Positions 37,564 through 47,570 of a DNA stretch of 64,000 nt are shown piece after piece (position 1 is the stretch's first letter; every line of letters begins with the position of its first letter). The position numbers and the translations under genes were made by a program. The stretch is from Vibrio chagasii (GTDB lineage: Bacteria; Pseudomonadota; Gammaproteobacteria; Enterobacterales; Vibrionaceae): assembly GCF_002954585.1 (NCBI RefSeq), contig NZ_MSCI01000002.1:598089-662088 (forward strand), written 5' to 3'. Under the pieces are notes generated by a model. It was not told where the DNA came from. It saw only the letters and a program-made list of their open reading frames with translations, and ran no database searches.

Positions 37564-38148
37564 CTAGCTTATCTCGTCTAGTGATAATTCAAAGCTTGGG
37601 GCAAAGGTGGTGAGAAAGTAGTCCATTTCAGGACTTTTGCGCTGTTCGAGAGTCTCTTCTAACCGACGTTTGGCTTGTTCATACTCATGGTTGCCAGCAC
37701 TGAGCTCTTCTAAACATTTGAGATAAGCACAGATAGTGTCGGCTTGTTTTACGATGTTCTGCTCTTCTTTACTGGCGGTGCCGGAGATTAAGAAAGGCGC
37801 GAAGTCGTCTTGAAACTCCTCTGGCAGCATCGAAAGCAGTCTCTGCTCTGCGGCGGCTTCTATTTTCTTATACTCTTGGGCAATATCTGGATTGTAGTAT
37901 TTGACAGGCGTTGGTAGGTCCCCAGTCAGTACTTCACTGGTGTCATGGTACATCCCGATTAGGGCAATGTGTTCTGGATTCAGCTTGCCATCAAACTTTT
38001 TGTTTTTGATAAGCGCCAAGGCATGGGCGACGAATGCGACCTGTAGACTATGTTCTGAAATATTCTCGCTTGAGACGGAGCGCATCAGAGGCCAGCGCTG
38101 GATAAGCTTCATACGTGCGAGGTGGGCGAAGAAATGGCTCTGTTTCAT
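37564..38148 (-). CDS. yfbR: 5'-deoxynucleotidase YfbR
   Basis: A 194-residue HD-domain enzyme that removes the phosphate from dNMPs. The motifs are [18 protein letters not shown] (first histidine and recognition residues), [20 protein letters not shown] (HD pair) and [17 protein letters not shown] (metal aspartate). The frame is open to 38220, but ATG at 38148 has AGGA seven bases upstream and gives the usual 194-199 residues. With dgt downstream it may tune dNTP and dNMP pools. The alaA-yfbR order also occurs in E. coli. Confidence 0.93.
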   Translation of the reverse strand: MKQSHFFAHLARMKLIQRWPLMRSVSSENISEHSLQVAFVAHALALIKNKKFDGKLNPEHIALIGMYHDTSEVLTGDLPTPVKYYNPDIAQEYKKIEAAAEQRLLSMLPEEFQDDFAPFLISGTASKEEQNIVKQADTICAYLKCLEELSAGNHEYEQAKRRLEETLEQRKSPEMDYFLTTFAPSFELSLDEIS

Positions 38149-38220
38149 AAGTGTCCTATCTAGAGAGTGCTCCACTCGTACTTTTTGTTTGCCACAAACT
38201 GCACGAGACATCGGATACAA

Positions 38221-38246
38221 AAAAGGCTCCTAAACTGGAGCCTTTT
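38221..38246 (-). terminator. Terminator of alaA
   Basis: A 10-bp perfect stem (aaaaggctcc / ggagcctttt) closes a six-base loop. Read on the minus strand it is followed by a T run ahead of yfbR. Confidence 0.85.
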
Positions 38247-38319
38247 AAGCATAGAAGTGAATGAATACAAGTTAAAGTCTTTTAAAACAGCAAATTGTAG
38301 CCATCTTTCTTTGTGATGA

Positions 38320-39552
38320 TTAACCTTCGATAAGGTCGTCTTGATTGTAAGTCTGCAAGAAGCGCTCTAGGCGACCAATTGCGACTTCAAGGTCTTCAAT
38401 ATGTGGCAAAGTCACAATACGGAAGTGGTCAGGCTTAGGCCAGTTGAACCCAGTACCTTGTACTAACAGTACTTTTTCTTGCTTTAGGAAATCGAGTACG
38501 AACTTCTGATCGTCTTTGATGTTGTACATCTCGGTGTCGATTTTTGGGAACAGGTACATCGCGCCCTTTGGTTTTACACAAGAAACACCTGGGATCTTAT
38601 TAATCAGTTCCCATGCTCGGTCACGTTGCTCAAGTAGGCGGCCGCCAGGCAGGATCAGTTCATTGATACTTTGATAGCCACCTAGTGCCGTTTGGATTGC
38701 GTGCTGCATTGGCACGTTGGCACACAAACGCATCGAGGCAAGCATTTCAAGACCTTCAACATAGCCCTTGGCTAAATGTTTGGGGCCCGTTAGGAACATC
38801 CACCCGCCACGGAAACCACAAACACGGTAAGCTTTAGATAGGCCGTTGAATGTTACCATCAGTACGTCTTCAGCAAGCGTTGCAACAGAGGTATGTACAG
38901 CACCGTCGTAAAGGACTTTGTCGTAAATCTCATCAGCGAAGATGATTAGGCCGTGTTCACGTGCAATCTCGACAACTTGAAGTAGGAAATCACGGCTGTA
39001 AACCGCACCTGTAGGGTTGTTCGGGTTGATAAGAACGATGCCGCGAGTCTTTGGAGAGATCTTTGCACGCATGTCATCCAGATCTGGATACCAGTCTGCA
39101 TCTTCATCACACATGTAGTGAACCGGAGTACCACCAGAAAGCGCAACAGACGCTGTCCATAGAGGGTAATCTGGAGCGGGAACTAAGATTTCATCACCAT
39201 TATCCAGTAGCGCTTGCATAGACATAACGATAAGCTCTGAAGCACCGTTACCAATGTAAACGTCTTCTACGTCAAGATTGCGTAGACCTTTTTTCTGGTA
39301 GTGTTGAACAACCGCTTTACGGGCTGAATAGATACCTTTTGAGTCACAGTAACCTTGAGATGTCGGCAGGTTACGGATTACGTCAACAAGGATTTCATCA
39401 GGGGCGTCAAAACCAAATGGGGCGGGGTTACCAATGTTAAGCTTTAGTATTTTATGCCCTTCTTCTTCCATGCGCTTAGCATGTTTGAGTACAGGCCCCC
39501 TGATTTCGTAGCATACGCTGTTGAGTTTTGACGACATCCCGATATTTTGCAT
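38320..39552 (-). CDS. alaA: Glutamate-pyruvate aminotransferase AlaA
   Basis: A 410-residue fold-type I PLP aminotransferase with blocks nearly identical to E. coli AlaA (405 residues): KLNIGNPAPFGFDAPDEIL, PTSQGYCDSKGIYSARKA and INPNNPTGAVYS. The PLP lysine lies in FNGLSKAYRVCGFRGGW. It makes alanine from pyruvate and glutamate in the cytoplasm. A palindrome at 39579-39593, 27 bases upstream of the start, may be an operator. The gene is divergent from menF. Confidence 0.93.
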   Translation of the reverse strand: MQNIGMSSKLNSVCYEIRGPVLKHAKRMEEEGHKILKLNIGNPAPFGFDAPDEILVDVIRNLPTSQGYCDSKGIYSARKAVVQHYQKKGLRNLDVEDVYIGNGASELIVMSMQALLDNGDEILVPAPDYPLWTASVALSGGTPVHYMCDEDADWYPDLDDMRAKISPKTRGIVLINPNNPTGAVYSRDFLLQVVEIAREHGLIIFADEIYDKVLYDGAVHTSVATLAEDVLMVTFNGLSKAYRVCGFRGGWMFLTGPKHLAKGYVEGLEMLASMRLCANVPMQHAIQTALGGYQSINELILPGGRLLEQRDRAWELINKIPGVSCVKPKGAMYLFPKIDTEMYNIKDDQKFVLDFLKQEKVLLVQGTGFNWPKPDHFRIVTLPHIEDLEVAIGRLERFLQTYNQDDLIEG

Positions 39553-39578
39553 TGCCGATTTCCTGAAATTAATTTAAA

Positions 39579-39593
39579 TACTTTATTAAAGTA
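39579..39593. promoter_or_regulatory. Palindrome upstream of alaA
   Basis: TACTTTA-T-TAAAGTA is a perfect 7-1-7 palindrome, 27 bases before the alaA start. It could be an operator. E. coli alaA is controlled by Lrp, but this is not a clear Lrp consensus. Confidence 0.3.
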
Positions 39594-39843
39594 CCGCAAA
39601 ATGACGTTTGATAGAATAAAAATCTGATGAATGTCGCATTTCAGTGTCACGTTTGGTCTTTTTGTTGTCACCCTTCTCTAAGTTTTAATTCATCGCTTTT
39701 ATGGTTATTGTCTAGAATGATAGAGGGGCTCGCTTAAAGTCACAGGAATTTTGAAAAGATATCGGACATTCTTGATCTAAGTGGGTGCTACACATAAATT
39801 ATCAAACTAATATAATAAGAATTTAGATGTGAACGAGGTCGAT

Positions 39844-41151
39844 TTGTCACATTTCCAGCAAACTATCTCAGCTTTGATTGAGCGAGTACAAAATGCCCAA
39901 GCAAGCGAAGTTCGTTGTGTTGAAGCTCTCACGCAAAAACCATCGTTTGCATTTATCGAATGGCTTCATGCTCAACCGCTCTTTCCTAAGTTCTACTGGC
40001 AGTCACGCGACATTCGTGAAGAGGTGGTTGCGCTTGGTCAGTTGCACACATTTTCAGATCCAGCACCCGCGTATGCGATTCTTGGTGAAGACCAACGAAT
40101 TTGGGGTGGGCGTTCATTTGACGGTCACACTGAAAAAAATCGTCGTTGCATGGAGTCTTTCTTCTTTCTTCCTCATATAGAATTGCTCCGCTTTGACGAC
40201 ACTTGGTCGTTGGCCGTTAATTTATCGTCCGATCGCGTTGCGTCGATTAATGCTCTGAATAAGCTGGCTGTTGATGCTGCGATATTGGCTCCATTGTCTG
40301 CGCATATTGAACAGATTAACCACGTTCCAGAAAGAGAACAGTGGGGTGGTTTGGTTGAGAAGGTGCTTAAAGGCATTAGCGACGAAGAATATAAGAAAGT
40401 GGTTTTGGCACGCAAAACGACGCTAAAGCTTGATGCGCCTATTTGTGCTGCTCAACTACTTAAAGCGAGCTATCTGCAAAATCACCACAGCTTCCACTTT
40501 ATGTTGGTACTGGATTCAAAGCACAGCTTTATTGGTTCGACGCCTGAGCGCCTATATAGTCGACATGGCACCGAGCTTGATACGGAAGCACTGGCTGGGA
40601 CTATTGGTCGTGGCGAGAACGCGACTGAGGATATGGAGCTAGCCAACTGGCTTTCTCAAGACACTAAAAACCTCAATGAGAACCAATATGTGGTCGACGA
40701 CATCATTGAGCGTCTCACGCCTCATTCACAATCCGTGCACGTAGAGAAAGAAGCGCGCCTTGTTCGTTTGCGTAAGGTGCAGCATCTAAAACGCAATATT
40801 CACGCGCAGCTTAATAATGGCGTTAATGGCGTTCAGTTACTTGCGGCTTTACAACCTACCGCAGCAGTCGCTGGTTTACCGCGTAAAGAAGCAATGGACT
40901 TCATTCTGGAACATGAACCGTTTGCTAGAGGCTGGTATGCCGGTTCTGTCGGTTATATCAGTCATCAACGAGCGGAATTCTGTGTGGCGATTCGAAGTGC
41001 ATTGGTTGTAAACGATCAAGTACAGCTGTTTGCAGGCGCGGGGATCGTGCCCGGATCGGTAGCAGAGCACGAGTGGCAAGAACTGAATAAGAAGATGTCG
41101 ACCTTACTTAGCCTGATTTCTGATCACCCACCATTGGGTGTGGCATCATGA
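39844..41151 (+). CDS. menF: Isochorismate synthase MenF
   Basis: A 435-residue chorismate-binding enzyme. The C-terminal catalytic half has KVVLARKTTLKLD, STPERLYSRHGTELDTEALAG (AGT loop), ENQYVVDDIIERL and FCVAIRSALVVNDQVQLFAGAGIV. MenF converts chorismate to isochorismate, the first step to menaquinone. The frame opens at a GTG at 39829, but TTG at 39844 with GAGG five bases upstream fits MSHFQQ-type MenF N-termini better. A TATAAT is at 39811-39816. The last four bases overlap menD. Confidence 0.9.
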   Translation: MSHFQQTISALIERVQNAQASEVRCVEALTQKPSFAFIEWLHAQPLFPKFYWQSRDIREEVVALGQLHTFSDPAPAYAILGEDQRIWGGRSFDGHTEKNRRCMESFFFLPHIELLRFDDTWSLAVNLSSDRVASINALNKLAVDAAILAPLSAHIEQINHVPEREQWGGLVEKVLKGISDEEYKKVVLARKTTLKLDAPICAAQLLKASYLQNHHSFHFMLVLDSKHSFIGSTPERLYSRHGTELDTEALAGTIGRGENATEDMELANWLSQDTKNLNENQYVVDDIIERLTPHSQSVHVEKEARLVRLRKVQHLKRNIHAQLNNGVNGVQLLAALQPTAAVAGLPRKEAMDFILEHEPFARGWYAGSVGYISHQRAEFCVAIRSALVVNDQVQLFAGAGIVPGSVAEHEWQELNKKMSTLLSLISDHPPLGVAS

Positions 41152-42872
41152 GTCACGACCAAGCGGTATTAAACAGAGTTTGGTGTAACACATTACTTGA
41201 AGAGCTTGTCCGCAGCGGTGTTGAACATGTTTGCATCGCGCCTGGCTCTCGTTCAACACCACTAACACTCGAAGCTGAAGCCAACTCTAAGCTCACTTTA
41301 CATACGCACTTTGATGAGCGCGGGCTTGGCTTTCTTGCTCTAGGTTTAGCAAAAGCCAGTAACAAGCCAGTTGCGGTGATTGTTACGTCCGGTACTGCTG
41401 TGGCTAACCTTCTACCAGCGACCGCTGAGTCTGGGTTAACGCGAGAAAAGCTAATCTTGCTGACCTCTGATCGACCGATTGATTTAGTCGATTGTGGTGC
41501 TAACCAAGCGATTCAGCAACAGGGTATCTTCTCTTCTCATGTTGAAACTGAGCTAAACCTGCCAAGCCCGACGACACAAGTTTCTTTGAATTGGCTGCTG
41601 ACATCGATTGATCACACGCTGGCGAAACAACGCAGTGTTGGTGGTGCTATTCACATCAACTGTCCGTTCCCAGAGCCTCTTTATTCCGCTAATAGCGCTG
41701 AGATGTATGCGGGTTATACAAAGAGCGTGGCAGCTTGGAGAGCTTCAACCAGCCTTTACTCGAACACTTATTTACCGAGCCATTTAAACGCTCAGCCTGT
41801 TTCAGCAAGTGATTATGTCGCTTTTAAAGGCGCGGTGATTATTGGTTCTATCGAGAATGAAGCTGCAATTAAAGCCAAGCAATTTGCGTCAGCTTTGGGC
41901 TGGCCAGTTTTCTGTGACCCTCAATCGGGTGTCAGTAGTGACTGGAAACACTATGATCTGTGGATGCAAAGTGACGCAGCCAAAGCGCAGCTTAGTCAGT
42001 GTGATTTTATTATCCAGTTTGGTGAGCGCATCGTATCTAAGCGTCTTAACCAATGGGTAAAAGGACAAGCTTCCACATTTTGTTCATCGCAGTACATCGT
42101 TGTTTCACCAGATGTACATCGTATTAATCAAGATCATCTGCCTCAAACTCACATCGTCGCGGATATCGAATATTGGTTATCAGAGCAGCATCTACCGACG
42201 CTGTTGGGAGAACATGCTGGCTGGGCGGCACCTTTGGCTGAAGTCGCGAACATAGTTCAACAATTAGTATTGGCACAAATCTCTAATAATGATCAACTTA
42301 CAGAGTTGAGTGTCGCCGTTGACTTGTCGTTTAGACTTAAAGGCAGAGAGTTATTTGTGGGAAATAGCTTGATGGTAAGGCTGGTGGATATGTTGTCATC
42401 AATATCTGCGACTCAAGTGTACAGCAACCGTGGTGCCTCGGGCATTGATGGCTTGGTGGCGACGGCTGCGGGCGTGGTGAAAGCTAACCAAACCCCTTTG
42501 ATGATGCTGATTGGTGATACCTCTTTGTTGTACGATCTCAATTCGCTAGCGCTACTCACTCACAACACAACGCCAATGGTTATTATGGTCACCAATAACG
42601 ATGGCGGGGCGATTTTTGATTTGTTGCCGGTACCTGAGCAACAAAAACAGGCACTTTATCAGATGCCTCATGGTTTCAGCTTTGAGCATGCCGCTGCACA
42701 ATTCAAGATCGATTATGCTGCCCCTGAAACCCTTAACTGTTATCAAACGCTTATCGAAAAACATTTCGAACAAGGTCAAGGTACTTTGCTCGTGGAAGTT
42801 AAGACGCCTCCCGAACAAGCGTCTACTTTGTTGAAGCAATTCAGCTCAATGCTCACCGAGGCATTAGCCTAA
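41148..42872 (+). CDS. menD: SEPHCHC synthase MenD
   Basis: A 574-residue thiamine diphosphate enzyme. The N-terminal domain has the catalytic-glutamate and substrate loops HVCIAPGSRSTPLTLEAE and THFDERGLGFLALGLAKAS. The C-terminal ThDP site has LIGDTSLLYDLNSLALL, which holds the GDxx metal motif, and a downstream NNDGGAIFDLLP. It adds 2-oxoglutarate to isochorismate with loss of CO2. It is translationally coupled to menF (ATGA overlap) and menH follows after nine bases. Confidence 0.94.
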   Translation: MSHDQAVLNRVWCNTLLEELVRSGVEHVCIAPGSRSTPLTLEAEANSKLTLHTHFDERGLGFLALGLAKASNKPVAVIVTSGTAVANLLPATAESGLTREKLILLTSDRPIDLVDCGANQAIQQQGIFSSHVETELNLPSPTTQVSLNWLLTSIDHTLAKQRSVGGAIHINCPFPEPLYSANSAEMYAGYTKSVAAWRASTSLYSNTYLPSHLNAQPVSASDYVAFKGAVIIGSIENEAAIKAKQFASALGWPVFCDPQSGVSSDWKHYDLWMQSDAAKAQLSQCDFIIQFGERIVSKRLNQWVKGQASTFCSSQYIVVSPDVHRINQDHLPQTHIVADIEYWLSEQHLPTLLGEHAGWAAPLAEVANIVQQLVLAQISNNDQLTELSVAVDLSFRLKGRELFVGNSLMVRLVDMLSSISATQVYSNRGASGIDGLVATAAGVVKANQTPLMMLIGDTSLLYDLNSLALLTHNTTPMVIMVTNNDGGAIFDLLPVPEQQKQALYQMPHGFSFEHAAAQFKIDYAAPETLNCYQTLIEKHFEQGQGTLLVEVKTPPEQASTLLKQFSSMLTEALA

Positions 42873-42881
42873 GGACTATAC

Positions 42882-43679
42882 ATGCTTTACTCCAATTACT
42901 ACCCAGCTGCGCAAGTACCTTCTGACAAACCTTTGCTTGTTTTTTTACATGGTTTACTCGGAAGCGGGGATGATTGGAGTGCATGCCACCCCTTCCTCGA
43001 AGATTTTCCTCGTCTTTGCATAGATTTACCTGGACACGGACAAAGCCGTTTTATCGATCCTGTAGGCTTTGAACACTGCTGCACCAAGATCGTTCAGTGC
43101 ATCACTTCTCAGTTGGAGGAGAACGATCTTCCTGCAGATTATCCTATCGTGGTGATTGGCTACTCAATGGGAGGAAGGCTCGCCATGTATGGGGTGACAA
43201 GCCCTTGCTTTGAAACACTGAATCTTGAAAAAGTCATTATCGAAGGTGGTAACTTTGGCTTGGAGTGTGACGAAGAAAGAGCACAAAGGTTAGTGCATGA
43301 TACGCAATGGGCCGTGCGCTTTGCACAGCAGTCGATTGAGGATGTTTTAGACGATTGGTATCAACAAAGCGTCTTTTCTTCACTAAATCATGAGCAAAGA
43401 CAAACTTTGGTCATAAAGCGTAGTGGTAACCTTGGAGTATCCGTAGCAAATATGTTGTTATCTACTTCGTTAGCGAAGCAACCTGATTTACGTGCTACAT
43501 TAAAATCTCATGAGCATCTTTTGCACTATGTATGTGGTGAAAAAGATCGTAAATTCATGGAGCTAGCTGAGAATAGTGGCTTTGAATATAGTCAGGTTGA
43601 TTACGCTGGTCATAATGTTCATTTTGAACAACCAGAGATGTTTTCAAACTTGATTATCCAATGTATCGCCAGTCGTTGA
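42882..43679 (+). CDS. menH: SHCHC synthase MenH
   Basis: A 265-residue alpha/beta-hydrolase-fold lyase that removes pyruvate from SEPHCHC. The oxyanion region is VFLHGLLGSGDDWS, the nucleophile serine is in VIGYSMGGRLAMYG, the aspartate is near CGEKDRKF, and the histidine is in DYAGHNVHFEQP. It sits in the men operon between menD and menB. Confidence 0.9.
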   Translation: MLYSNYYPAAQVPSDKPLLVFLHGLLGSGDDWSACHPFLEDFPRLCIDLPGHGQSRFIDPVGFEHCCTKIVQCITSQLEENDLPADYPIVVIGYSMGGRLAMYGVTSPCFETLNLEKVIIEGGNFGLECDEERAQRLVHDTQWAVRFAQQSIEDVLDDWYQQSVFSSLNHEQRQTLVIKRSGNLGVSVANMLLSTSLAKQPDLRATLKSHEHLLHYVCGEKDRKFMELAENSGFEYSQVDYAGHNVHFEQPEMFSNLIIQCIASR

Positions 43680-43784
43680 TGAACTGACTGAGCGTGTCTC
43701 TCGTATCAAGCGCTATGACAAGCAGAGCAACACCGTCGCGACTCTTCGATAGTCGCGCTCTCTAATAGAACAATGGGAATCACC

Positions 43785-44651
43785 ATGGCTAAAACAGTAG
43801 GCATCACAGAAGAAGAACTTTACGCAGCCGTTAACTGGCGCGATGAAAGCAGTCAATATGAAGATATTCAATACCACAAGTCTGAAGACGGTATTGCGAA
43901 AATCACGATTGCTCGCCCTCAAGTGCACAATGCGTTCCGTCCACAAACCGTAAAAGAGATGATTAATGCTCTGGCTGACGCTCGTTACGACGAGAAAGTT
44001 GGCGTAATCATTCTAACGGGTCTTGGTGAAAAGGCGTTCTGTTCTGGTGGTGACCAAAGTATTCGTGGTGACTACGGCGGCTACAAAGATGATTCAGGTA
44101 CTCACCACCTGAACGTGCTTGATTTCCAACGCCAAATCCGTACTTGTCCTAAGCCAGTAATCGCAGCGGTATCGGGTTGGGCTGTAGGTGGTGGTCACGT
44201 GCTTCATATGATGGCTGACCTTACTATTGCAGCAGACAACGCTCAATTTGGTCAGACTGGCCCTAAAGTGGGTTCGTTCGACGGCGGTTGGGGCGCTTCG
44301 TACATGGCTCGTATCGTTGGTCAGAAGAAAGCGCGTGAAATCTGGTTCCTATGCCGTTTCTACGATGCTCAAGAAGCATTGGATATGGGCTTGGTGAACA
44401 CGGTTGTGCCTGTCGCTGACCTAGAAAAAGAAACCGTTCGTTGGTGTCGTGAAGTTCTGCAACACAGCCCAATGGCGCTACGTTGTCTGAAAGCAGCGCT
44501 AAATGCCGACTGTGATGGCCAAGCCGGTCTGCAAGAGCTTGCAGGTAACGCAACCATGATGTTCTACATGACAGAGGAAGGCCAAGAAGGCCGTAATGCG
44601 TTTAACGAGAAACGTCGACCTGATTTCGACAAATTCCCGCGTAACCCATAG
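43785..44651 (+). CDS. menB: 1,4-dihydroxy-2-naphthoyl-CoA synthase MenB
   Basis: A 288-residue crotonase-family enzyme that closes the naphthoquinone ring. Conserved parts are [17 protein letters not shown], the oxyanion-hole region [36 protein letters not shown] and [20 protein letters not shown]. The C-terminal [13 protein letters not shown] is diagnostic. ATG codons at 43773 and 43785 are both in frame; the second has GGGA six bases upstream and is chosen. A terminator separates it from menC. Confidence 0.95.
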   Translation: MAKTVGITEEELYAAVNWRDESSQYEDIQYHKSEDGIAKITIARPQVHNAFRPQTVKEMINALADARYDEKVGVIILTGLGEKAFCSGGDQSIRGDYGGYKDDSGTHHLNVLDFQRQIRTCPKPVIAAVSGWAVGGGHVLHMMADLTIAADNAQFGQTGPKVGSFDGGWGASYMARIVGQKKAREIWFLCRFYDAQEALDMGLVNTVVPVADLEKETVRWCREVLQHSPMALRCLKAALNADCDGQAGLQELAGNATMMFYMTEEGQEGRNAFNEKRRPDFDKFPRNP

Positions 44652-44669
44652 TTTTATCCTCTTCAGAAT

Positions 44670-44700
44670 GAGTCGCTAAATAGCGGCTCGTTTTGTTTTA
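44670..44700 (+). terminator. Terminator or attenuator between menB and menC
   Basis: An 8-bp stem (gagtcgct / agcggctc, one G-T pair) with an aaat loop is followed by gttttgtttt. It would reduce menCE relative to menFDHB. Confidence 0.8.
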
Positions 44701-44725
44701 ATGTTCCCGTTTTTTAGGAAACCTT

Positions 44726-45733
44726 ATGAATTCAATGAATTCCCAGCGTCACGCTAAACTGTATCGTTATCAACTACCTATGGATAGTGGCGTGGTGCTG
44801 CGTGATAATAAGTTGAACGAACGTGTTGGCTACATTATCCATCTTGAGTGTGATGGTAAGTCTGGTTTTGGCGAAGTCGCACCTTTGCCGGGCTTTAGTC
44901 AAGAAGATGCCGAGCAAGCTGGCATTCAGTTACAAAACGAGCTAGAGCTTTGGAGTCACAACAAACCTAACACCCCATTCGATGAACTTTATCCGTCAGT
45001 GGCGTTTGGTTTTTCAATGGCGTTGATGGAGCTTCAAGGCGAACTCAATGCGGAAGGTAACTACCAAGCTGCACCTCTATGTACAGGTGACCCTGATGAA
45101 TTGATCCCTGTGCTTAATGAGATGGAAGGTGAGAAGGTCGCTAAAGTTAAAGTGGGTCTTTACGAAGCGATCCGTGATGGGATGCTGGTGAGCTTATTCC
45201 TTGAATCGATTCCTGATTTAACGCTACGACTTGATGCTAACCGAGCGTGGAAGCCTGAAAAAGCGAAGCAGTTCATTAAATACATTTCGCCATCACTGCG
45301 TCAGCGTATTAGCTTTATTGAAGAGCCTTGCCAAAAGCCAGAAGATAGCTTGGCTTTTGCCATCGACCACGGCGTAGCAATTGCTTGGGACGAAACACTG
45401 CAAGAAGCGGTGCGTAACCCTGAGTTTGATTTAAGTGATTTAACTGGTGTTAAGGCTGTGGTAATTAAACCAACCTTAATTGGCTCGGTAGAGCGTTGTG
45501 TGGCAATCATTGAACGAGCACAGCAACTCGGTATTAAGCCTGTACTAAGCTCAAGTATTGAGTCGAGCCTTGGCTTAACTCAGATTGCGCGATTGGCACA
45601 GCAGTACTTGCCTAATGAAGTGCCGGGGCTTGATACGATTGGTTTGTATCAACAACAGCTTGAAGTGCCATGGCCAGGTTGCCAACTTCCTGTTGCGACG
45701 CTTGAACAGCAGCAGCTGATTTGGTCTTCATAG
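44726..45733 (+). CDS. menC: o-succinylbenzoate synthase MenC
   Basis: A 335-residue enolase-superfamily dehydratase. The catalytic lysine is in KVAKVKVGLYE, metal ligands appear in LRLDANRAW, SFIEEPCQ and AIAWDETL, and the second lysine is in VVIKPTLIGS. It converts SHCHC to o-succinylbenzoate. The ATG at 44726 follows AGGA. menE follows on the same strand. Confidence 0.92.
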   Translation: MNSMNSQRHAKLYRYQLPMDSGVVLRDNKLNERVGYIIHLECDGKSGFGEVAPLPGFSQEDAEQAGIQLQNELELWSHNKPNTPFDELYPSVAFGFSMALMELQGELNAEGNYQAAPLCTGDPDELIPVLNEMEGEKVAKVKVGLYEAIRDGMLVSLFLESIPDLTLRLDANRAWKPEKAKQFIKYISPSLRQRISFIEEPCQKPEDSLAFAIDHGVAIAWDETLQEAVRNPEFDLSDLTGVKAVVIKPTLIGSVERCVAIIERAQQLGIKPVLSSSIESSLGLTQIARLAQQYLPNEVPGLDTIGLYQQQLEVPWPGCQLPVATLEQQQLIWSS

Positions 45734-45785
45734 GCCGATTGTTCGGTTGACTCAATCAGTTTTCAATCTTTAACTTGGTTATCTT

Positions 45786-47237
45786 ATGATGCGCCCACAA
45801 TCTAATCATCACCCGCTCTGGGTACAGTGGGCGCAGCTGAACCCACATCAAACAGCATTCGTTACTCCCAACCGTGCATACACTTGGCTGCAAGTTGTGG
45901 CGTTAGTGAGTGATTACCAACAACAGTTATCAGAACAAGGCCTCTCTCAAGGCGATGTGTTGACCATTGTTGGTAAGAACCAAGCCGAAGTGATTCCCGT
46001 TTATCTAGCGGCACTGAACCTAGGTGTGCTTTGCGCGTTCACTATGCCTCAACCTGCTGCTCGCTTAGCACAAAAGCTTGAATCGCTTTATAGGACGTCG
46101 GCTAGGCGTTATCTATGGTTGTTAGAAAGTAGTGGTTTAAATCAATCAAACCTTGCTGAGCCAAACACTCAGTTACTTACATTGCCTTGTTTGAGTGATT
46201 TGAATGTTGATGAAAAACTGAATGTTGATGACAAGCCAGCAGCAACGTCAGAACTTTCCTGTTTCAGTCCTCAAAACCTCGCGAGTATCGTATTTACTTC
46301 AGGTTCTACCGGAAACCCTAAAGCGGTGGCTCACACACTTGAGCAGCACTTATGTTCTGCTGCCGGGTTACTGGGCGCTTTCCAATTTAAAGGCAGTGAT
46401 ACGTGGCTACTGAGTTTACCTATGTACCATGTGTCGGGGCTGGCGATTGTTCATCGTTGGCTCGTTGCTGGTGGCTGTATAAAAATGGGTATTGGTCAGC
46501 TTGAATCCGATATCAAGGGGTGTAGTCATGCTTCGTTGGTCGCTACTCAACTACATAGGTTATTAAAGAGTAAGCAAGCACTTACTTTAACTCATGTGCT
46601 GTTAGGTGGTAGCCATATTCCAGAAGCACTTGGCCTTGAAGCTCAGCAAATGGGGATCGAGACTTGGCTTGGTTATGGCATGACGGAAGCGGCCTCAACG
46701 GTGACGGCAAAGCCTGTTGATGCGAGCTGCACTGCCGGTTTTGTGCTTAATCATCGCCAATTGAAAATAGAAAACCAACGTATCTATATTGGAGGCAATA
46801 CCCTCGCTTCTGGTTACTACTATCAAGGTAATTTAACCCCATTAGTGGATGAGAATGGCTGGTTTGATAGTAAAGATCTTGGTCAATGGAATGGCGAGCA
46901 AGTGTCGATTATTGGCAGAGCCGATAATCAGTTTATTTCTGGCGGTGAGAATATTCACTGTGAAGAAATTGAGAGGGCACTGAGTAAACTTCCTGAGGTT
47001 AAGCAAGCCTTTATCATACCCGTTGAAGACAGTGAATTTGGTTTTAGACCCGTTGCGATTATCGATTGTGATGAAATGCCAAGCAAAGTGTGGTTTGCCG
47101 AACAGCTACAAGGAAGTCTGGAGCGATTTAAGTTCCCTATCGACTACTACCGCATGCCAGAGCAAGAACAATTAGGCATCAAGGTATCGAGAGCGGGATT
47201 AGCGCAGTGGCTGTTGCAACACAAAAAATCAAAATGA
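45786..47237 (+). CDS. menE: o-succinylbenzoate-CoA ligase MenE
   Basis: A 483-residue acyl-CoA ligase of the ANL superfamily. The phosphate loop is IVFTSGSTGNPKAVAHT, the adenine-binding region is LGYGMTEAASTVT, the aspartate motif lies in GWFDSKDLGQWNG, and the hinge segment is RADNQFISGGENIHCEEIE. It activates o-succinylbenzoate with CoA for MenB. It is the last gene of menF-D-H-B-C-E; no strong terminator was seen directly after it. Confidence 0.92.
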   Translation: MMRPQSNHHPLWVQWAQLNPHQTAFVTPNRAYTWLQVVALVSDYQQQLSEQGLSQGDVLTIVGKNQAEVIPVYLAALNLGVLCAFTMPQPAARLAQKLESLYRTSARRYLWLLESSGLNQSNLAEPNTQLLTLPCLSDLNVDEKLNVDDKPAATSELSCFSPQNLASIVFTSGSTGNPKAVAHTLEQHLCSAAGLLGAFQFKGSDTWLLSLPMYHVSGLAIVHRWLVAGGCIKMGIGQLESDIKGCSHASLVATQLHRLLKSKQALTLTHVLLGGSHIPEALGLEAQQMGIETWLGYGMTEAASTVTAKPVDASCTAGFVLNHRQLKIENQRIYIGGNTLASGYYYQGNLTPLVDENGWFDSKDLGQWNGEQVSIIGRADNQFISGGENIHCEEIERALSKLPEVKQAFIIPVEDSEFGFRPVAIIDCDEMPSKVWFAEQLQGSLERFKFPIDYYRMPEQEQLGIKVSRAGLAQWLLQHKKSK

Positions 47238-47311
47238 TAGAAATGGAGATTTTAATCTGTTTAGTCTCCGTTTAGCAGATTTGGACATTAGATAGTTCAA
47301 AACAGAATTTA

Positions 47312-47339
47312 TTGTCTTTATAACCATCCATCATAATAA
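47312..47339 (+). promoter_or_regulatory. Possible promoter of the 54-residue ORF
   Basis: TTGTCT (47312-47317) and TAATAA (47334-47339) are 16 bases apart, 37 bases before the small ORF. The match is moderate. Confidence 0.35.
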
Positions 47340-47376
47340 GCCATATAAATAACGGATTATAGAATAAGGTCTTATT

Positions 47377-47541
47377 ATGAAAATTGCCCTCATCATTGCA
47401 GTGTTACTGCAGATAGGCCAAGCCATCACATCGTCAGGGCTGACGCGTTCGTTAGCTGAACTTACTGCATTTGTGTTAGTTGTGGTATTGGTTTTGATGA
47501 AAAGAGAGAGCCAGAAGAGTGATAAGCCCCTGTTTGAATAG
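47377..47541 (+). CDS. Small membrane protein (54 residues), unrecognised
   Basis: The ATG at 47377 has AAGG seven bases upstream. The 54-residue product has two hydrophobic segments: MKIALIIAVLLQIGQAI, and TAFVLVVVLVLMKRES after a polar hinge (TSSGLTRSLAEL). The tail is charged (KRESQKSDKPLFE). A perfect 11-bp terminator follows within 30 bases and a plausible promoter precedes it, so it looks like a self-contained gene. I do not recognise the family. A minus-strand frame at 47331-47585 covers the same stretch but would read through the terminator hairpin and is rejected. Confidence 0.6.
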   Translation: MKIALIIAVLLQIGQAITSSGLTRSLAELTAFVLVVVLVLMKRESQKSDKPLFE

Positions 47542-47570
47542 CGAATTGGTCGAAATGTATCAAAAACGAT

